NCBI GenBank assembly: GCA_947073645.1
Contig: CAMTMK010000019.1
Span: 1-34,680, forward strand
Source: an uncultured bacterium
GTDB taxonomy: Bacteria; Cyanobacteriota; Vampirovibrionia; Gastranaerophilales; Gastranaerophilaceae
DNA length: 34,680 nucleotides
Reading direction: 5' to 3'
The notes under the pieces are model-generated. The model worked only from the letters and a program-made list of their open reading frames with translations, made no database searches and was not told the DNA's origin. Position 1 is the first letter of the stretch, and every line of letters starts with the position of its first letter. A program made the position numbers and the translations under genes. This document shows positions 1 to 8,115 of this stretch, piece after piece.

Positions 1-1
1 A

Positions 2-1738
2 GGTCAGAATACAAAAGATGATGCAGACAGTGCAAAATTAATTATCAATAACAGCACTAATTTAGATGATATGATATTGTTCAAAAACGGTGATGATACC
101 TTGGGCAGCCTTCGCGTTGCATCCCAACAAGTTGCAGGTATTAATGCCACAAGCATTTCTCTTGGTTCTTTTCCAACTGGTTCAGGTATAGGTTATTCTT
201 CGGTCGCTATAGGTTCATCTGTAGATACACGAAATTCCTCAGGAACTTTAACATCACATAATGTTAATATAGGTAATAATACCAGAACACAGGGTAATTC
301 TGTTGCAGTTGGTTCGTCAGCAAGTGCCGCAAGCATGTCTACAGCAATTGGCTCTTGGGTAAGGGCAAGCGGTGAGTATTCTGCTTCATTAGGCTCAGGT
401 TATTCAAACGGCCCTTATCATACAGAATCTTATGGTAAATATTCCTTTGCTGCAGGTCCTGCAGCAATGGCAGGTTCAAGTACTCAAAGTCCTGAAGGCG
501 CCATTGCAATAGGAGCTTCAAGTGCTACTGGAGATTATTCAATCGCAATCGGAACTTCTACAAACTTAGGCAGTATTTCCGATTTAATGATTAATGGATT
601 GTTGACAAAAGCATCTGGCGAAAACTCAATAGCTATGGGAACTTTGTCACAGGCTGGCGGTGCAGGTTCAATAGCCATAGGATCAGGTAGTAACGCAAAA
701 ATATATGATATTGCTATTGGTTATCAGGCATTGAATGCTAACAATAGCACGTCTGGCAGCAATACAGCCATAGGCTATGAAGCGATGCAGAAAAATACAA
801 CTGGGTACTCAAATACCGCTGTAGGTTATGTCTCTTTAATAAATAATACAACGGGTGGTTCAAATGTCGGCATCGGTTATAATTCCTTACAGCAAAATAC
901 TACAGGGTTTGGAAATGTTGCAGTAGGAGCTTCGGCTTTATCATCTAATACATCCTCAAATTATAATACTGCTATAGGTCATTTTGCAGGTTCTTACGCA
1001 ACCGGTGCTAATAATATAATGTTGGGTTCATTCGCCGGTCGACGTTTTAGTGGCAGTAAAAATGTTGCAATCGGGAGTTACGCTTGTCAATATGTAACAG
1101 GCAGTAATAAAACTTGTATAGGAGCAAGTTCAGGACCTTCGTCAGGACATAAATTTGCAACAAATAGCGATAATATAGTTTATATTGGGACCAGTAATTC
1201 GACTGTTTATATTCCTGGAGAGTTAATTGTTGGTAAACATGCATTTATTGGTTCAACATATACAAATAATGAAAATAGTTTATTTTACAACAGCGAAAGG
1301 GGCTGGCATTATGTTGGCGGCTATAGTAGTAGTGGTGACAGAGATAGCTGGGGAATTAGCCCCGATGAGCTCTATCCTTTAAATCAAGGTTACCGTTCCG
1401 ATCGCCGTTTGAAATATGTCGGTACAGAAAATCATGACGGTTTAGCAAAATTACGCCAAATAAAAGTATTTAACTATACATTCAAAAAAGATGATAAGAA
1501 AACTCCGCGTGTTGGTGTAATGGCGCAGGATTTGCAAAAAATCTTCCCTAATGCCGTAAAAAAAGGTGCAGACGGCTTTTTAACAATCAGAATGGAAGAT
1601 ATGTTCTATGCCGTAATCAATGCGATAAAAGAACTTGATGCAAGAGTTACTGCATTAGAAAAAGAAAATAAACTTCTGAAAGAGCAAAACAAAGCATTGG
1701 ATGCCAGATTAAAGGCTCTTGAAGCTAAGATAAAATAA
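2..1738 (+). CDS. Phage tail fibre/spike with C-terminal S74 intramolecular chaperone domain (5' partial)
   Basis: The reading frame is open to the left edge, so the true start lies outside the window; the first ATG at 71 is probably internal. The middle of the protein is a series of glycine-rich repeats of the NTAIGY...NTTGY type, period about 22-24 residues (bases ~754-1130), resembling YadA-head/Hep_Hag left-handed beta-roll repeats. The end is a peptidase S74 domain: the SDRRLK motif at 1397-1414 carries the Ser and Lys of the autocleavage dyad, GVMAQDLQ follows, and the last ~45 residues are a coiled coil. In this family the domain trimerises the fibre and then cuts itself off just before the Ser. 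The protein should be the receptor-binding fibre of the prophage. Host surface adhesins can carry the same domain, but the phage genes downstream favour a fibre. Confidence 0.85.
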   Translation, partial: GQNTKDDADSAKLIINNSTNLDDMILFKNGDDTLGSLRVASQQVAGINATSISLGSFPTGSGIGYSSVAIGSSVDTRNSSGTLTSHNVNIGNNTRTQGNSVAVGSSASAASMSTAIGSWVRASGEYSASLGSGYSNGPYHTESYGKYSFAAGPAAMAGSSTQSPEGAIAIGASSATGDYSIAIGTSTNLGSISDLMINGLLTKASGENSIAMGTLSQAGGAGSIAIGSGSNAKIYDIAIGYQALNANNSTSGSNTAIGYEAMQKNTTGYSNTAVGYVSLINNTTGGSNVGIGYNSLQQNTTGFGNVAVGASALSSNTSSNYNTAIGHFAGSYATGANNIMLGSFAGRRFSGSKNVAIGSYACQYVTGSNKTCIGASSGPSSGHKFATNSDNIVYIGTSNSTVYIPGELIVGKHAFIGSTYTNNENSLFYNSERGWHYVGGYSSSGDRDSWGISPDELYPLNQGYRSDRRLKYVGTENHDGLAKLRQIKVFNYTFKKDDKKTPRVGVMAQDLQKIFPNAVKKGADGFLTIRMEDMFYAVINAIKELDARVTALEKENKLLKEQNKALDARLKALEAKIK

Positions 1739-1742
1739 CTTT

Positions 1743-1766
1743 AAGCTCCCTGATGGGAGCTTTTTT
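1743..1766 (+). terminator. Intrinsic terminator after tail fibre gene
   Basis: Perfect 8-bp stem AAGCTCCC/GGGAGCTT with a TGAT loop runs into a T tract, 5 bases after the fibre stop codon. Confidence 0.9.
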
Positions 1767-1832
1767 ATTAACCCATGAAAACATGGATATGAGTTTGTTC
1801 ATGCTAAATCGTGGACTTTTCAAACTTTTAAA

Positions 1833-2291
1833 ATGAGTTATACTAAAAATGTGGTTAAGGTTCACGCCCAAAGATGGCAAAACCGTTTACCAAGCTCAGG
1901 GGATGATGTAATGGGGTATATTCATTGCTGCGGAGCTTTACACAAAACAAGGTCGTTTTGTCTTGCTCCTCAGGAAAATTTTTTGATGTGCGAACTGGAT
2001 TATCTGGCTAAATGTCCCGTCTGCGGGCATACAGTTGTTCAGCTGACAAGAATTGACAGGGAAGATAATATTTCTGTTGTCAGAAAAGTTAATAAAAAGG
2101 CGAGAGAATTTTTTATAAAATTAAAAAATTTAATCTTATTTGAAGAAAAAACAATTAATTATAACAAAATTAATTCCGGAAGTTTTTATTTGAATTATAA
2201 CGAATTCGGAGTAAAAAAAAGATGTTACTCAAATTTGAAAGCTTTGAAAATAGGGCTTGTTGAGAATAAAGATTTAAAACTCAATCCTTAA
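1833..2291 (+). CDS. Hypothetical Cys-rich phage protein, possible zinc ribbon
   Basis: 152 residues, function not recognised. The N-terminal half holds a CC pair (HCCGA), two further Cys, and a CPVCGH knuckle at about residues 61-66, which together could bind one or two zinc ions. The C-terminal half is Lys/Asn-rich with a short hydrophobic stretch and little predicted structure. No Shine-Dalgarno precedes the ATG, so the start is uncertain; an internal Met just before the first Cys pair is possible. It is a stand-alone unit flanked by two strong terminators, so it probably has its own promoter and is transcribed separately from the late genes, as cargo (moron) genes often are. That last point is inference. 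Confidence 0.6.
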   Translation: MSYTKNVVKVHAQRWQNRLPSSGDDVMGYIHCCGALHKTRSFCLAPQENFLMCELDYLAKCPVCGHTVVQLTRIDREDNISVVRKVNKKAREFFIKLKNLILFEEKTINYNKINSGSFYLNYNEFGVKKRCYSNLKALKIGLVENKDLKLNP

Positions 2292-2309
2292 AATTATCTT
2301 ACTCTTTAG

Positions 2310-2334
2310 GGGCGGTGTTACCGCCCGTTTTTTT
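2310..2334 (+). terminator. Intrinsic terminator
   Basis: Seven-bp stem GGGCGGT/ACCGCCC with a GTT loop, one further base and seven T. It isolates the preceding Cys-rich gene from the LuxR/endolysin genes. Confidence 0.9.
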
Positions 2335-2347
2335 AAAAGGAAATATT

Positions 2348-2395
2348 ATGAATGATTTTTGTATATTTTTTAGTATGCTTATCATAGAAAAATGA
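2348..2395 (+). CDS. Possible 15-codon leader peptide
   Basis: AAAAGG followed 7 bases later by ATG opens a 15-codon hydrophobic reading frame (MNDFCIFFSMLIIEK) ending 19 bases before the LuxR-type gene. It begins just behind the terminator, which also overlaps its promoter space. It could be a leader peptide or a chance frame; only the well-placed Shine-Dalgarno supports it. Confidence 0.25.
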   Translation: MNDFCIFFSMLIIEK

Positions 2396-2414
2396 AATAA
2401 AAAGGAATTACAGA

Positions 2415-2669
2415 ATGGCATTGTCACCAAAGGAAGCAGAAGTACTTACTTTGACTGCTTTGGGTTACTCTGATAAGGAAATAGGAGTAAAATTAAACAT
2501 TGCATATGGTACGGTAAGAAACCATATTGATAGAATCGTTTTGAAATTACACGCTCAGAATAGAACTCATGCAGTCATTATATATAAGTTATTAAATAAA
2601 CATTGGTTAGAGGAATATTATGAAACGTATCGTGATTCATTGGACAGCAGGCGGGTACTGTCCTACTGA
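2415..2669 (+). CDS. Stand-alone LuxR/GerE-type HTH regulator in prophage
   Basis: 84 residues that are almost entirely a LuxR C-terminal HTH domain: LSPKEAEVL, a turn region GYSDKEIGVKL, and a recognition helix YGTVRNHIDRI, in the order seen in NarL/LuxR-type regulators. There is no receiver or autoinducer domain. A good Shine-Dalgarno (AAGGAA) lies 8 bases before the ATG. The last 50 bases overlap the start of the amidase gene in another frame, so the two should be translationally coupled. It should bind DNA as a dimer; a role as late-gene or lysis regulator is inferred from position. Confidence 0.8.
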   Translation: MALSPKEAEVLTLTALGYSDKEIGVKLNIAYGTVRNHIDRIVLKLHAQNRTHAVIIYKLLNKHWLEEYYETYRDSLDSRRVLSY

Positions 2670-3111
2670 TTATGAAAAAGAGCATTATCATTTTCTTGTA
2701 GATAGAGATGGAGTTGTCCACAATGGAAAGTTCAAGCCCGAGGATAATGAAGTTTGTAAGGTCGGGAAATATGCAGCACACACAGGCGGTGGAAATACGG
2801 GAAGTATTGGTGTTGCAATTTGTGCAATGGCAGGGTTTAAAAATAGAAATTGTATAGGTAATTATCCTATTTTAAAGAAACAGTTTGAGAGTACGATGGA
2901 GTTTTGTGCTCAACTTGCAGAAAAATATAAACTTGAAATTTCACCGCAGACAATTATGACTCATTATGAGTTTGGGATGAAAAATCCGAAAACTACAAGT
3001 GCGGGCAAAATAGATATTATATTTATTCCGCCTTATTCTTGGGTATCGCAAAGTGAGGTCGGAAGTTTTATTCGTTCAAAAATTAAGTGGTATAAGTTAA
3101 GGGGAAAATAA
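2620..3111 (+). CDS. N-acetylmuramoyl-L-alanine amidase endolysin (Amidase_2/PGRP fold)
   Basis: 163 residues, a single catalytic domain as in T7 lysozyme (151 aa). HWTAG at residues 7-11 gives the first zinc His, AAHTGGGNTGSIGVAI (52-67) is the family core, THYEFG gives the second zinc His (115), and K130/D132 sit where the catalytic Lys and third ligand belong. It cleaves the bond between N-acetylmuramic acid and L-Ala in peptidoglycan. No signal peptide, so release would need a holin. AGAGGA precedes the ATG by about 5 bases. It overlaps the LuxR-type gene by 50 bases and is 1 base from the next gene, so it belongs to the late operon. Confidence 0.88.
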   Translation: MKRIVIHWTAGGYCPTDYEKEHYHFLVDRDGVVHNGKFKPEDNEVCKVGKYAAHTGGGNTGSIGVAICAMAGFKNRNCIGNYPILKKQFESTMEFCAQLAEKYKLEISPQTIMTHYEFGMKNPKTTSAGKIDIIFIPPYSWVSQSEVGSFIRSKIKWYKLRGK

Positions 3112-3112
3112 T

Positions 3113-4621
3113 ATGGAAACAGCTTATTATAATCTGGCAGGCGGTATCAATCAGGCATTAACCAAAACGGAGCTCGGGATTGATACGAAAAAAATTTATT
3201 GGGCAGATTCGGAAAATGTTGAAATATTTCAAAATAGAGGGATTGTCAAACAACTTGGCAATTCTTTATTTTTAGATGTGGAAGAAGAAATTACAGGACT
3301 TGCCGAAATGTCGGCTTATGACAAGAGTAAACTTGTTATTACAACTTTATCAGGAAAAATTTATGTTTATGATGATTCTAAAGGAATAATGACTCTTGTT
3401 GAAAAAGAACTTACAGGAAAGTTTCCGAGATTTTTAAATTTCCTGAATGGTATTCTTGTAATGACTGAAAGTGACGGTTTATTCTATATAAAGAATAATG
3501 ATAATTATGACATTGTAGATTGCGGATTAAAGGAATTGAACGGGGAAGTTCTTGTTGACGGGGAATTTGCTGTTTACAAGGGGAGGGTTTGGGTTGCAAA
3601 GGATGCAACAATTTATTATTCATCTCTCGGAACTTATGATAATTTTACTGAAGAAGGTGATGCAGGATATATTAATGAGTTTCATACCGATACTGGTTCA
3701 ATTACTGCTTTAAAACCTTACAAGGATTATCTCGCTGTTTATAAAAAACACAGCGTATATCTTTTGACGGGAACAACTCCTGATGATTTTGCTATTGTAC
3801 CATTTGCTGATAAGGGGGCTCAAGGCTCGGGTGCGATTGTTAATATTGAAAATAAACAATATTTTTTGAGTAACGGAATTTTTGCTCTTGAACAGGTTGG
3901 AGAGCTTAATCAAATTCAGTTAGGAAGTGAAATTTCTTTAAAGATTAAGGCAGAATTTTCGTCCTTTGTTAATTTGGATAAGGCAATAGCACTTCATTAT
4001 GAAAAGAAAAATCAGATTTGGTATTTCTTCCCGTATAACGGAAACGATTATTTTAATACTGTTTGGATTAATGATTATGTAAACAAAGCTTGGTATAAAC
4101 GTGTTATTCCTCAGGATATTGTTACTTCCTGTGTGTATGACGGTTATGTTTATACGGCAGATAAAAGCGGGAAAATTTATAAAGAAGATTTTGGAACAAC
4201 ATTTAACGGCAGTCCGATTAAGTTTATGTGGAAATCTCCGTTTCTTGCGATTACAACACCGCATCACAGGAAAATGATTGACGAATTTTATTTTCTGCTT
4301 GATACGGAATATGATAATGACTTTGATTTTTCTGTTTATAAGGATTATGACAGCGAATATTCTGATGATATTGAAAGAATTTATTCAATACATCAGGACC
4401 ATTTAATTTGGGCTGATGATGAAACTCCTGAGGATAAACCATGTCATTGGACTCCTGATGATGCATCAGTTCCCGTATGGCCAATCAATAAGGATACTAT
4501 GGAAAAAGCGGAAATTTCAGAATCAAATTACTCAATACAGCTTTGTGTTCAGGGTGAAGAAATTACACAAGCCTGCGCAATTATCGGGTTGCAGTTTAGA
4601 GAAATTTATAACGACGATTAA
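3113..4621 (+). CDS. Phage tail protein, probable P22 gp10-like tail hub/nozzle
   Basis: 502 residues, rich in short beta-strands with recurring aromatic/Gly motifs. The opening (YNLAGGINQALTKTE, then IYWADSENVEIF) and repeated blocks such as GRVWVAKDATIYYSS and PYKDYLAVYKKHSVYLLTG are typical of podovirus tail hub proteins with a beta-propeller core (P22 gp10, packaged-DNA stabilisation protein). These cap the portal-adaptor channel after packaging. GGGGAAAA precedes the ATG; the amidase stop is 1 base upstream. A gp4-like adaptor encoded downstream supports a podovirus-type short tail. The assignment is from fold-style resemblance, not from a diagnostic motif. Confidence 0.6.
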   Translation: METAYYNLAGGINQALTKTELGIDTKKIYWADSENVEIFQNRGIVKQLGNSLFLDVEEEITGLAEMSAYDKSKLVITTLSGKIYVYDDSKGIMTLVEKELTGKFPRFLNFLNGILVMTESDGLFYIKNNDNYDIVDCGLKELNGEVLVDGEFAVYKGRVWVAKDATIYYSSLGTYDNFTEEGDAGYINEFHTDTGSITALKPYKDYLAVYKKHSVYLLTGTTPDDFAIVPFADKGAQGSGAIVNIENKQYFLSNGIFALEQVGELNQIQLGSEISLKIKAEFSSFVNLDKAIALHYEKKNQIWYFFPYNGNDYFNTVWINDYVNKAWYKRVIPQDIVTSCVYDGYVYTADKSGKIYKEDFGTTFNGSPIKFMWKSPFLAITTPHHRKMIDEFYFLLDTEYDNDFDFSVYKDYDSEYSDDIERIYSIHQDHLIWADDETPEDKPCHWTPDDASVPVWPINKDTMEKAEISESNYSIQLCVQGEEITQACAIIGLQFREIYNDD

Positions 4622-4667
4622 CACCACTCATAAATATATTTAGTTATTAGAAGAAAGGAAACAAAAA

Positions 4668-5528
4668 ATGGCAGAAGAAACAACAACAAATGCTTATTCA
4701 GCATTTATTCCAGAAATTTGGAGTCAAAAATTAAACAACATGCTTGAAAAAGAATGTGTAATGCTTCAATGTGTTAACAGAAACTGGGAAGGTGAAATCA
4801 GAAATCAGGGGGATAAAGTAAAAATTATTACTCCTGCGGAAGTGTCAATTTCTACTTTAGGAAGCGATGCAATTTCTTACAGCGAATTAGAGCCGGCTTC
4901 AATGGATTTGGTTATTGACCAGAAAAAATTCTTTGCATTTAAGATTAATGATGTTGCTCAGGTTCAGGCAAATTCTGATATTATGGAAGCTCATCTTAAA
5001 AATGCTAAAAAAGCGATTGAAGAAGTTCAAGATGCTTATCTTTTATCACAACATGCTAATGCAGATGCCGGAAATATTGTAGGTTCTGACGACTCTCCGA
5101 TTACGCTTGATAAATCTACTATCTACTCACAATTTGTAAAACTTGCTTTGTGTTTGAAAAATTCAGATGCAGTATCGGCAGGTGTAAGACCTTGGGTAAT
5201 TATTAACCCTACAGTTGAAAGCTATTTATTACAAAGTACTGAATTTATCGGTGCTCACAATGTTGCTGATGAAACTTTAAGAGAAGGTGCAATCGGCAGA
5301 ATTGCAGGCATGGATGTTCTTGTAAGTACTAATTTGACTGATGTTGACGGTAAATACTATGTACTTGCAGGTACTAATGAAGCAATTACTTTTGCTTCTC
5401 AATTATCTAAAATTGAGTCATTACGTGATAAAGACAGTTTCTCTGATTTGGTTAGAGGTTTGTATTTATATGGCGCAAAAACAGTTCAGCCTAAAGCTTT
5501 GGCTAAAATGGTAGTTAAATCTGTATAG
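4668..5528 (+). CDS. Major capsid protein, probable HK97 fold
   Basis: 286 residues. The N-terminus (AYSAFIPEIWSQKLNNMLE) and the segments NQGDKVKIITPAEV, KFFAFKINDVAQVQA and RPWVIINPTVESYLL are characteristic of small P22/N4-like coat proteins that form the icosahedral shell. No protease or cleavable N-terminal delta domain is apparent. A very strong Shine-Dalgarno (AAGAAAGGAAA) stands before the ATG, and the codon usage is noticeably cleaner than in the neighbouring phage genes, both expected of the most abundant virion protein. The tail hub gene lies upstream and the likely scaffold downstream. Confidence 0.8.
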   Translation: MAEETTTNAYSAFIPEIWSQKLNNMLEKECVMLQCVNRNWEGEIRNQGDKVKIITPAEVSISTLGSDAISYSELEPASMDLVIDQKKFFAFKINDVAQVQANSDIMEAHLKNAKKAIEEVQDAYLLSQHANADAGNIVGSDDSPITLDKSTIYSQFVKLALCLKNSDAVSAGVRPWVIINPTVESYLLQSTEFIGAHNVADETLREGAIGRIAGMDVLVSTNLTDVDGKYYVLAGTNEAITFASQLSKIESLRDKDSFSDLVRGLYLYGAKTVQPKALAKMVVKSV

Positions 5529-5537
5529 GGGTAGAGC

Positions 5538-5777
5538 ATGTTTGATAGTTTAAAGACAAAAATAAAGGAGCTTGCAAAATCATCTGTGATTATTGCGGAA
5601 AAAACTCTCGGAAGCTGTAAAGGTCAAGAGAAAAAGAAAATGGCAGTAGAATATATTATAAAATATATTCCGGTGCCTGCTCCTTTTAAACTGCTTATTT
5701 CATTGTTATTGTCATCTTTTATAGATGATGCGGTGGAGTTTGCGGTTCAATATATGGAGGCAGAAAAATATGAATAA
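5538..5777 (+). CDS. Small phage protein, weakly holin-like
   Basis: 79 residues: a basic N-terminal half, one moderately hydrophobic segment (APFKLLISLLLSSFIDDA, about residues 48-65), and an acidic C-terminus. The pattern KKMAVEYIIKYIP...IDDAVEFAVQYM is reminiscent of the C-terminal part of Holin_LLH-type proteins, but the usual N-terminal transmembrane helix is missing. AGGGGTAGAG precedes the ATG. It overlaps the next gene by 8 bases. A structural accessory role next to the capsid gene is equally possible. Confidence 0.5.
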   Translation: MFDSLKTKIKELAKSSVIIAEKTLGSCKGQEKKKMAVEYIIKYIPVPAPFKLLISLLLSSFIDDAVEFAVQYMEAEKYE

Positions 5778-6372
5778 TATCGAAAATATTTCATCTCAAG
5801 CCGATAATCAAACTCAGGCACTTGTTGATGATGCTCAAAGCATAAAGCAGCGAGTTATTCAAGATGTTAAACTAATTGAAAACCTTGTGCAAACAGGGGT
5901 TATGACACAAGAGCAAGGACACAATTTAGTGAATTATGTTACTCAAAAGGCGTTTGAAAAGTACAATACAGCTCAAAATGTCCAAATTCCTCAAGCTCAA
6001 GCGGTACAGCCGGCAGTTATGCCGATTCCTGATTTCTTTAATCAGGACGGTAGAATTGATGTTTTTGATTATTTAAAACAGGCAAATGTCGATTTTGATG
6101 ATGATGAAATCTCAAAAATATCAGCGCTCGTGGAAAAAATTGAAAATTCCGCAGTAGACAAATACTTGAGAGCACAAAATCACGAAAAAACATTAAACAT
6201 CGAGAATGAATCCGCAAAACAAAGATTGCGTGCAAATGCACAAAATTCAGTTTCTGACGGTGCAAAAAATTTGGTTTTTACTCGTGAACAAATCGGTAAA
6301 ATGAGTGGTGCAGAATTTGCTAAGCATGAACGTGCGATTATGGACCAGTTAAGAAAAGGTCTTATAAAATAG
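5770..6372 (+). CDS. Probable capsid scaffolding protein
   Basis: 200 residues, almost wholly helical and highly charged, Gln/Asn/Ala-rich, with no hydrophobic core visible: the composition expected of scaffolding proteins. The end (FTREQIGKMSGAEFAKHER, then AIMDQLRKGLI) resembles the C-terminal helix-turn-helix by which such proteins bind the coat. The start at 5770 is chosen because GGAGG sits 9 bases upstream and it overlaps the preceding stop by 8 bases; a longer frame starting at 5725 lacks a ribosome site. The position directly after the coat gene fits. Alternative: another minor head protein. Confidence 0.5.
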   Translation: MNNIENISSQADNQTQALVDDAQSIKQRVIQDVKLIENLVQTGVMTQEQGHNLVNYVTQKAFEKYNTAQNVQIPQAQAVQPAVMPIPDFFNQDGRIDVFDYLKQANVDFDDDEISKISALVEKIENSAVDKYLRAQNHEKTLNIENESAKQRLRANAQNSVSDGAKNLVFTREQIGKMSGAEFAKHERAIMDQLRKGLIK

Positions 6373-6394
6373 TGAATTCTAAAAATCTTTTGGG

Positions 6395-6424
6395 AAAGAG
6401 CAGTCTTTTTAGGCTGTTCTTTCT
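6395..6424 (+). terminator. Terminator-like hairpin between scaffold and adaptor genes
   Basis: Twelve-bp stem (AAAGAGCAGTCT with AGGCTGTTCTTT, two G-U pairs) and a TTTT loop. The following T run is broken by C, so it may only attenuate, lowering expression of adaptor and packaging genes relative to coat protein. Confidence 0.5.
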
Positions 6425-6457
6425 TGAAAGTGGAAAGTAAAAAGGATAAGTAAAACA

Positions 6458-7096
6458 ATGAACTATTTAGAACTTATAAATAAATGTCTGGTAGAGCTTA
6501 ATTATAAACAGGTTAATGCGTTTTCTGAGCTTACCAAAAATGACCATAAAAAGTTAAAAAATATTATTAATGTATTGAATGCTGAAATTTGTAATTCTGA
6601 CAGGTGGAATTTCTTACAGAGAAAAGCTGAATTTAAGCTGCCGAAAAACACCTGCGAACTTGAAAATACGGTAGAAGGAAGAATTGAAGCATTAATTATA
6701 GATGGAGTTAAATTTGATTATTATGATGATTTTGAGAAATTTTTTGTTAACTCTCAGCCTCAAAATACTTATAGTTTCTATAATGATAAGATTTTACTTC
6801 CTATGTTTAGTAAAGAGAAAAAAATAGAAGTTCTTTATTATACAAAAAATTGTGCAAAATCATCTGGCGGACAAGAAAAGTTTTCATTGGAAGAAGCTGA
6901 AGATATATCTCTTATTCCTGAACCGTTTGTTGAACCCTTACTTGTTTTCGGGGCATGTATGCGTTTGAAAGGCAACCCCCAGCATGTTCGTTTCAGTTAT
7001 TGGTTGAACATGTATAAAGATGCATTAGCAAATATGCGTTCAAAAATTTCTCCCAGTATTGATGAAACACCGTCGGTTAAAATGTATCGAAGGTAA
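6458..7096 (+). CDS. Head-to-tail adaptor, P22 gp4-like
   Basis: 212 residues. The start (MNYLELINKCLVELNY), the mid-region SDRWNFLQRK and the C-terminal helix region (SLIPEPFVEPLLVFGACMR followed by W-L-N-M-Y-K) match the pattern of podovirus tail adaptor proteins (P22 gp4, T7 gp11 family), which form a dodecameric ring under the portal. The ISLIPEPFVEPLL block is the most telling. AAAAAGGA lies about 10 bases before the ATG. It is separated from the scaffold gene by a terminator-like hairpin, and from the small terminase gene by 161 bases. Confidence 0.65.
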   Translation: MNYLELINKCLVELNYKQVNAFSELTKNDHKKLKNIINVLNAEICNSDRWNFLQRKAEFKLPKNTCELENTVEGRIEALIIDGVKFDYYDDFEKFFVNSQPQNTYSFYNDKILLPMFSKEKKIEVLYYTKNCAKSSGGQEKFSLEEAEDISLIPEPFVEPLLVFGACMRLKGNPQHVRFSYWLNMYKDALANMRSKISPSIDETPSVKMYRR

Positions 7097-7257
7097 TTGC
7101 TTTATGCGAATTTTCGCATAAAGAAAACAGGAAGTTTAAAATTCATTTTCCCCTCCTGTTAAGATTTACACTAGCCGAAATATAAATAGCATGATTATTA
7201 TACAATTTATTTTCAGAAAACACAAATAATACAAAGAATTGTTAAGAAAAGTACACA

Positions 7258-7692
7258 ATGAAACAGTTAACCCAACAACAAAAGAAATTCGTAACAGAAT
7301 ATATAAAGACCTTAAATGGTGAGCTTTCGGCGCAAAAAGCCGGCTATAAATCCAAAGATTTGAAAACAACAGCATCAGAACTTTTGTCAAATGAAGTTGT
7401 AATAAAAGAAATCAGATTGCAGTTAAAAACTCAAATTTCTTCATTACGTGTAAACAAAGGTTATGTGATACAAAAGTTATTGCAAATTGCCGAATTTTCA
7501 CTTGAAGAAGAAGATATTTTGGATAAAGAAGGTGGTTATACCGGTAAAAAGAAGCTTCGCGATACCTCTGCCGGCTTGAAAGCTCTTGAAAGCCTTTGTA
7601 AATACCTCGGATTTTATACAGACAAGCCTGAGGAGAATTACAAACAGGCGAAAATTATAACAATCTCCAACCTTGACGATAGCAAGATATAA
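7258..7692 (+). CDS. Terminase small subunit (Terminase_2 type)
   Basis: 144 residues. The N-terminus, LTQQQKKFVTEYIKTLNG then AQKAGYKSK and ASELLSNEVVIKEI, is the diagnostic DNA-binding HTH region of Terminase_2 small subunits; the central helices form the oligomerisation core. It recognises the packaging site on the concatemer and hands DNA to the large subunit. No clear Shine-Dalgarno precedes the ATG, unusual in this operon. The packaging site normally lies in or near this gene. Confidence 0.85.
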   Translation: MKQLTQQQKKFVTEYIKTLNGELSAQKAGYKSKDLKTTASELLSNEVVIKEIRLQLKTQISSLRVNKGYVIQKLLQIAEFSLEEEDILDKEGGYTGKKKLRDTSAGLKALESLCKYLGFYTDKPEENYKQAKIITISNLDDSKI

Positions 7693-7762
7693 TGGAAATG
7701 GTGGAACGGGAACGAGCAAGAGCGAGTGACTGACCAAAAAAGTTTACGGAAAGGATAAAATA

Positions 7763-8113
7763 ATGAAAAATAATGATGTAGAACAGATGCTTTTGAATAA
7801 TGCATCTTTAGAAGATTTGATTAAAATGAAAATCGAAAAAGAATTCATGGCAGATTTGGAAAAATCAAAACAAAAACCGCAAAAAAAGGTTTATACAAAT
7901 ATTAAAGAACTGCCAAAGGAAATGATTTTTTCCAAAAATTCAATTTACAGATATTTCAACAGAAATACAAAATGTGAAAGTTTTATTAACGGAATTCAGG
8001 CTGAAGCTTTAATAGGACTTCAAAACAACGTCAGACAAAATATGTTGAAAGGTGAGTTGAGTGCTTTTACAACAGATGATGCGTATGTCAAGTTTGAAAA
8101 GGCGGAATTTTAA
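7763..8113 (+). CDS. Hypothetical phage protein
   Basis: 116 residues, not recognised. Charged and helical N-terminal half (Lys/Glu-rich) followed by a conserved-looking C-terminal half: SIYRYFNRNTKCESFINGIQ, then ALIGLQNNVRQ and a DDAYVKFEKAEF tail. AAAGGA lies 9 bases before the ATG. It ends 2 bases before the GNAT gene, so the two are probably co-translated; a partnership with the acetyltransferase is inference. Confidence 0.6.
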   Translation: MKNNDVEQMLLNNASLEDLIKMKIEKEFMADLEKSKQKPQKKVYTNIKELPKEMIFSKNSIYRYFNRNTKCESFINGIQAEALIGLQNNVRQNMLKGELSAFTTDDAYVKFEKAEF

Positions 8114-8115
8114 AA

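Noticed and set aside
5725-5769. Longer N-terminus of the scaffold-like protein
   Set aside because: It has no ribosome site and overlaps the upstream gene by 53 bases; ATG 5770 has GGAGG 9 bases upstream.
7100-7123. Ten-bp perfect hairpin CTTTATGCGA/TCGCATAAAG between adaptor and small terminase genes
   Set aside because: No T run follows on either strand, so I do not call it a terminator; it might be part of the packaging region, but nothing supports that.
7172-7182. GCCGAAAT resembling a sigma-28 -10 upstream of the small terminase gene
   Set aside because: It differs from GCCGATAA and no TAAA-type -35 lies at the right distance.
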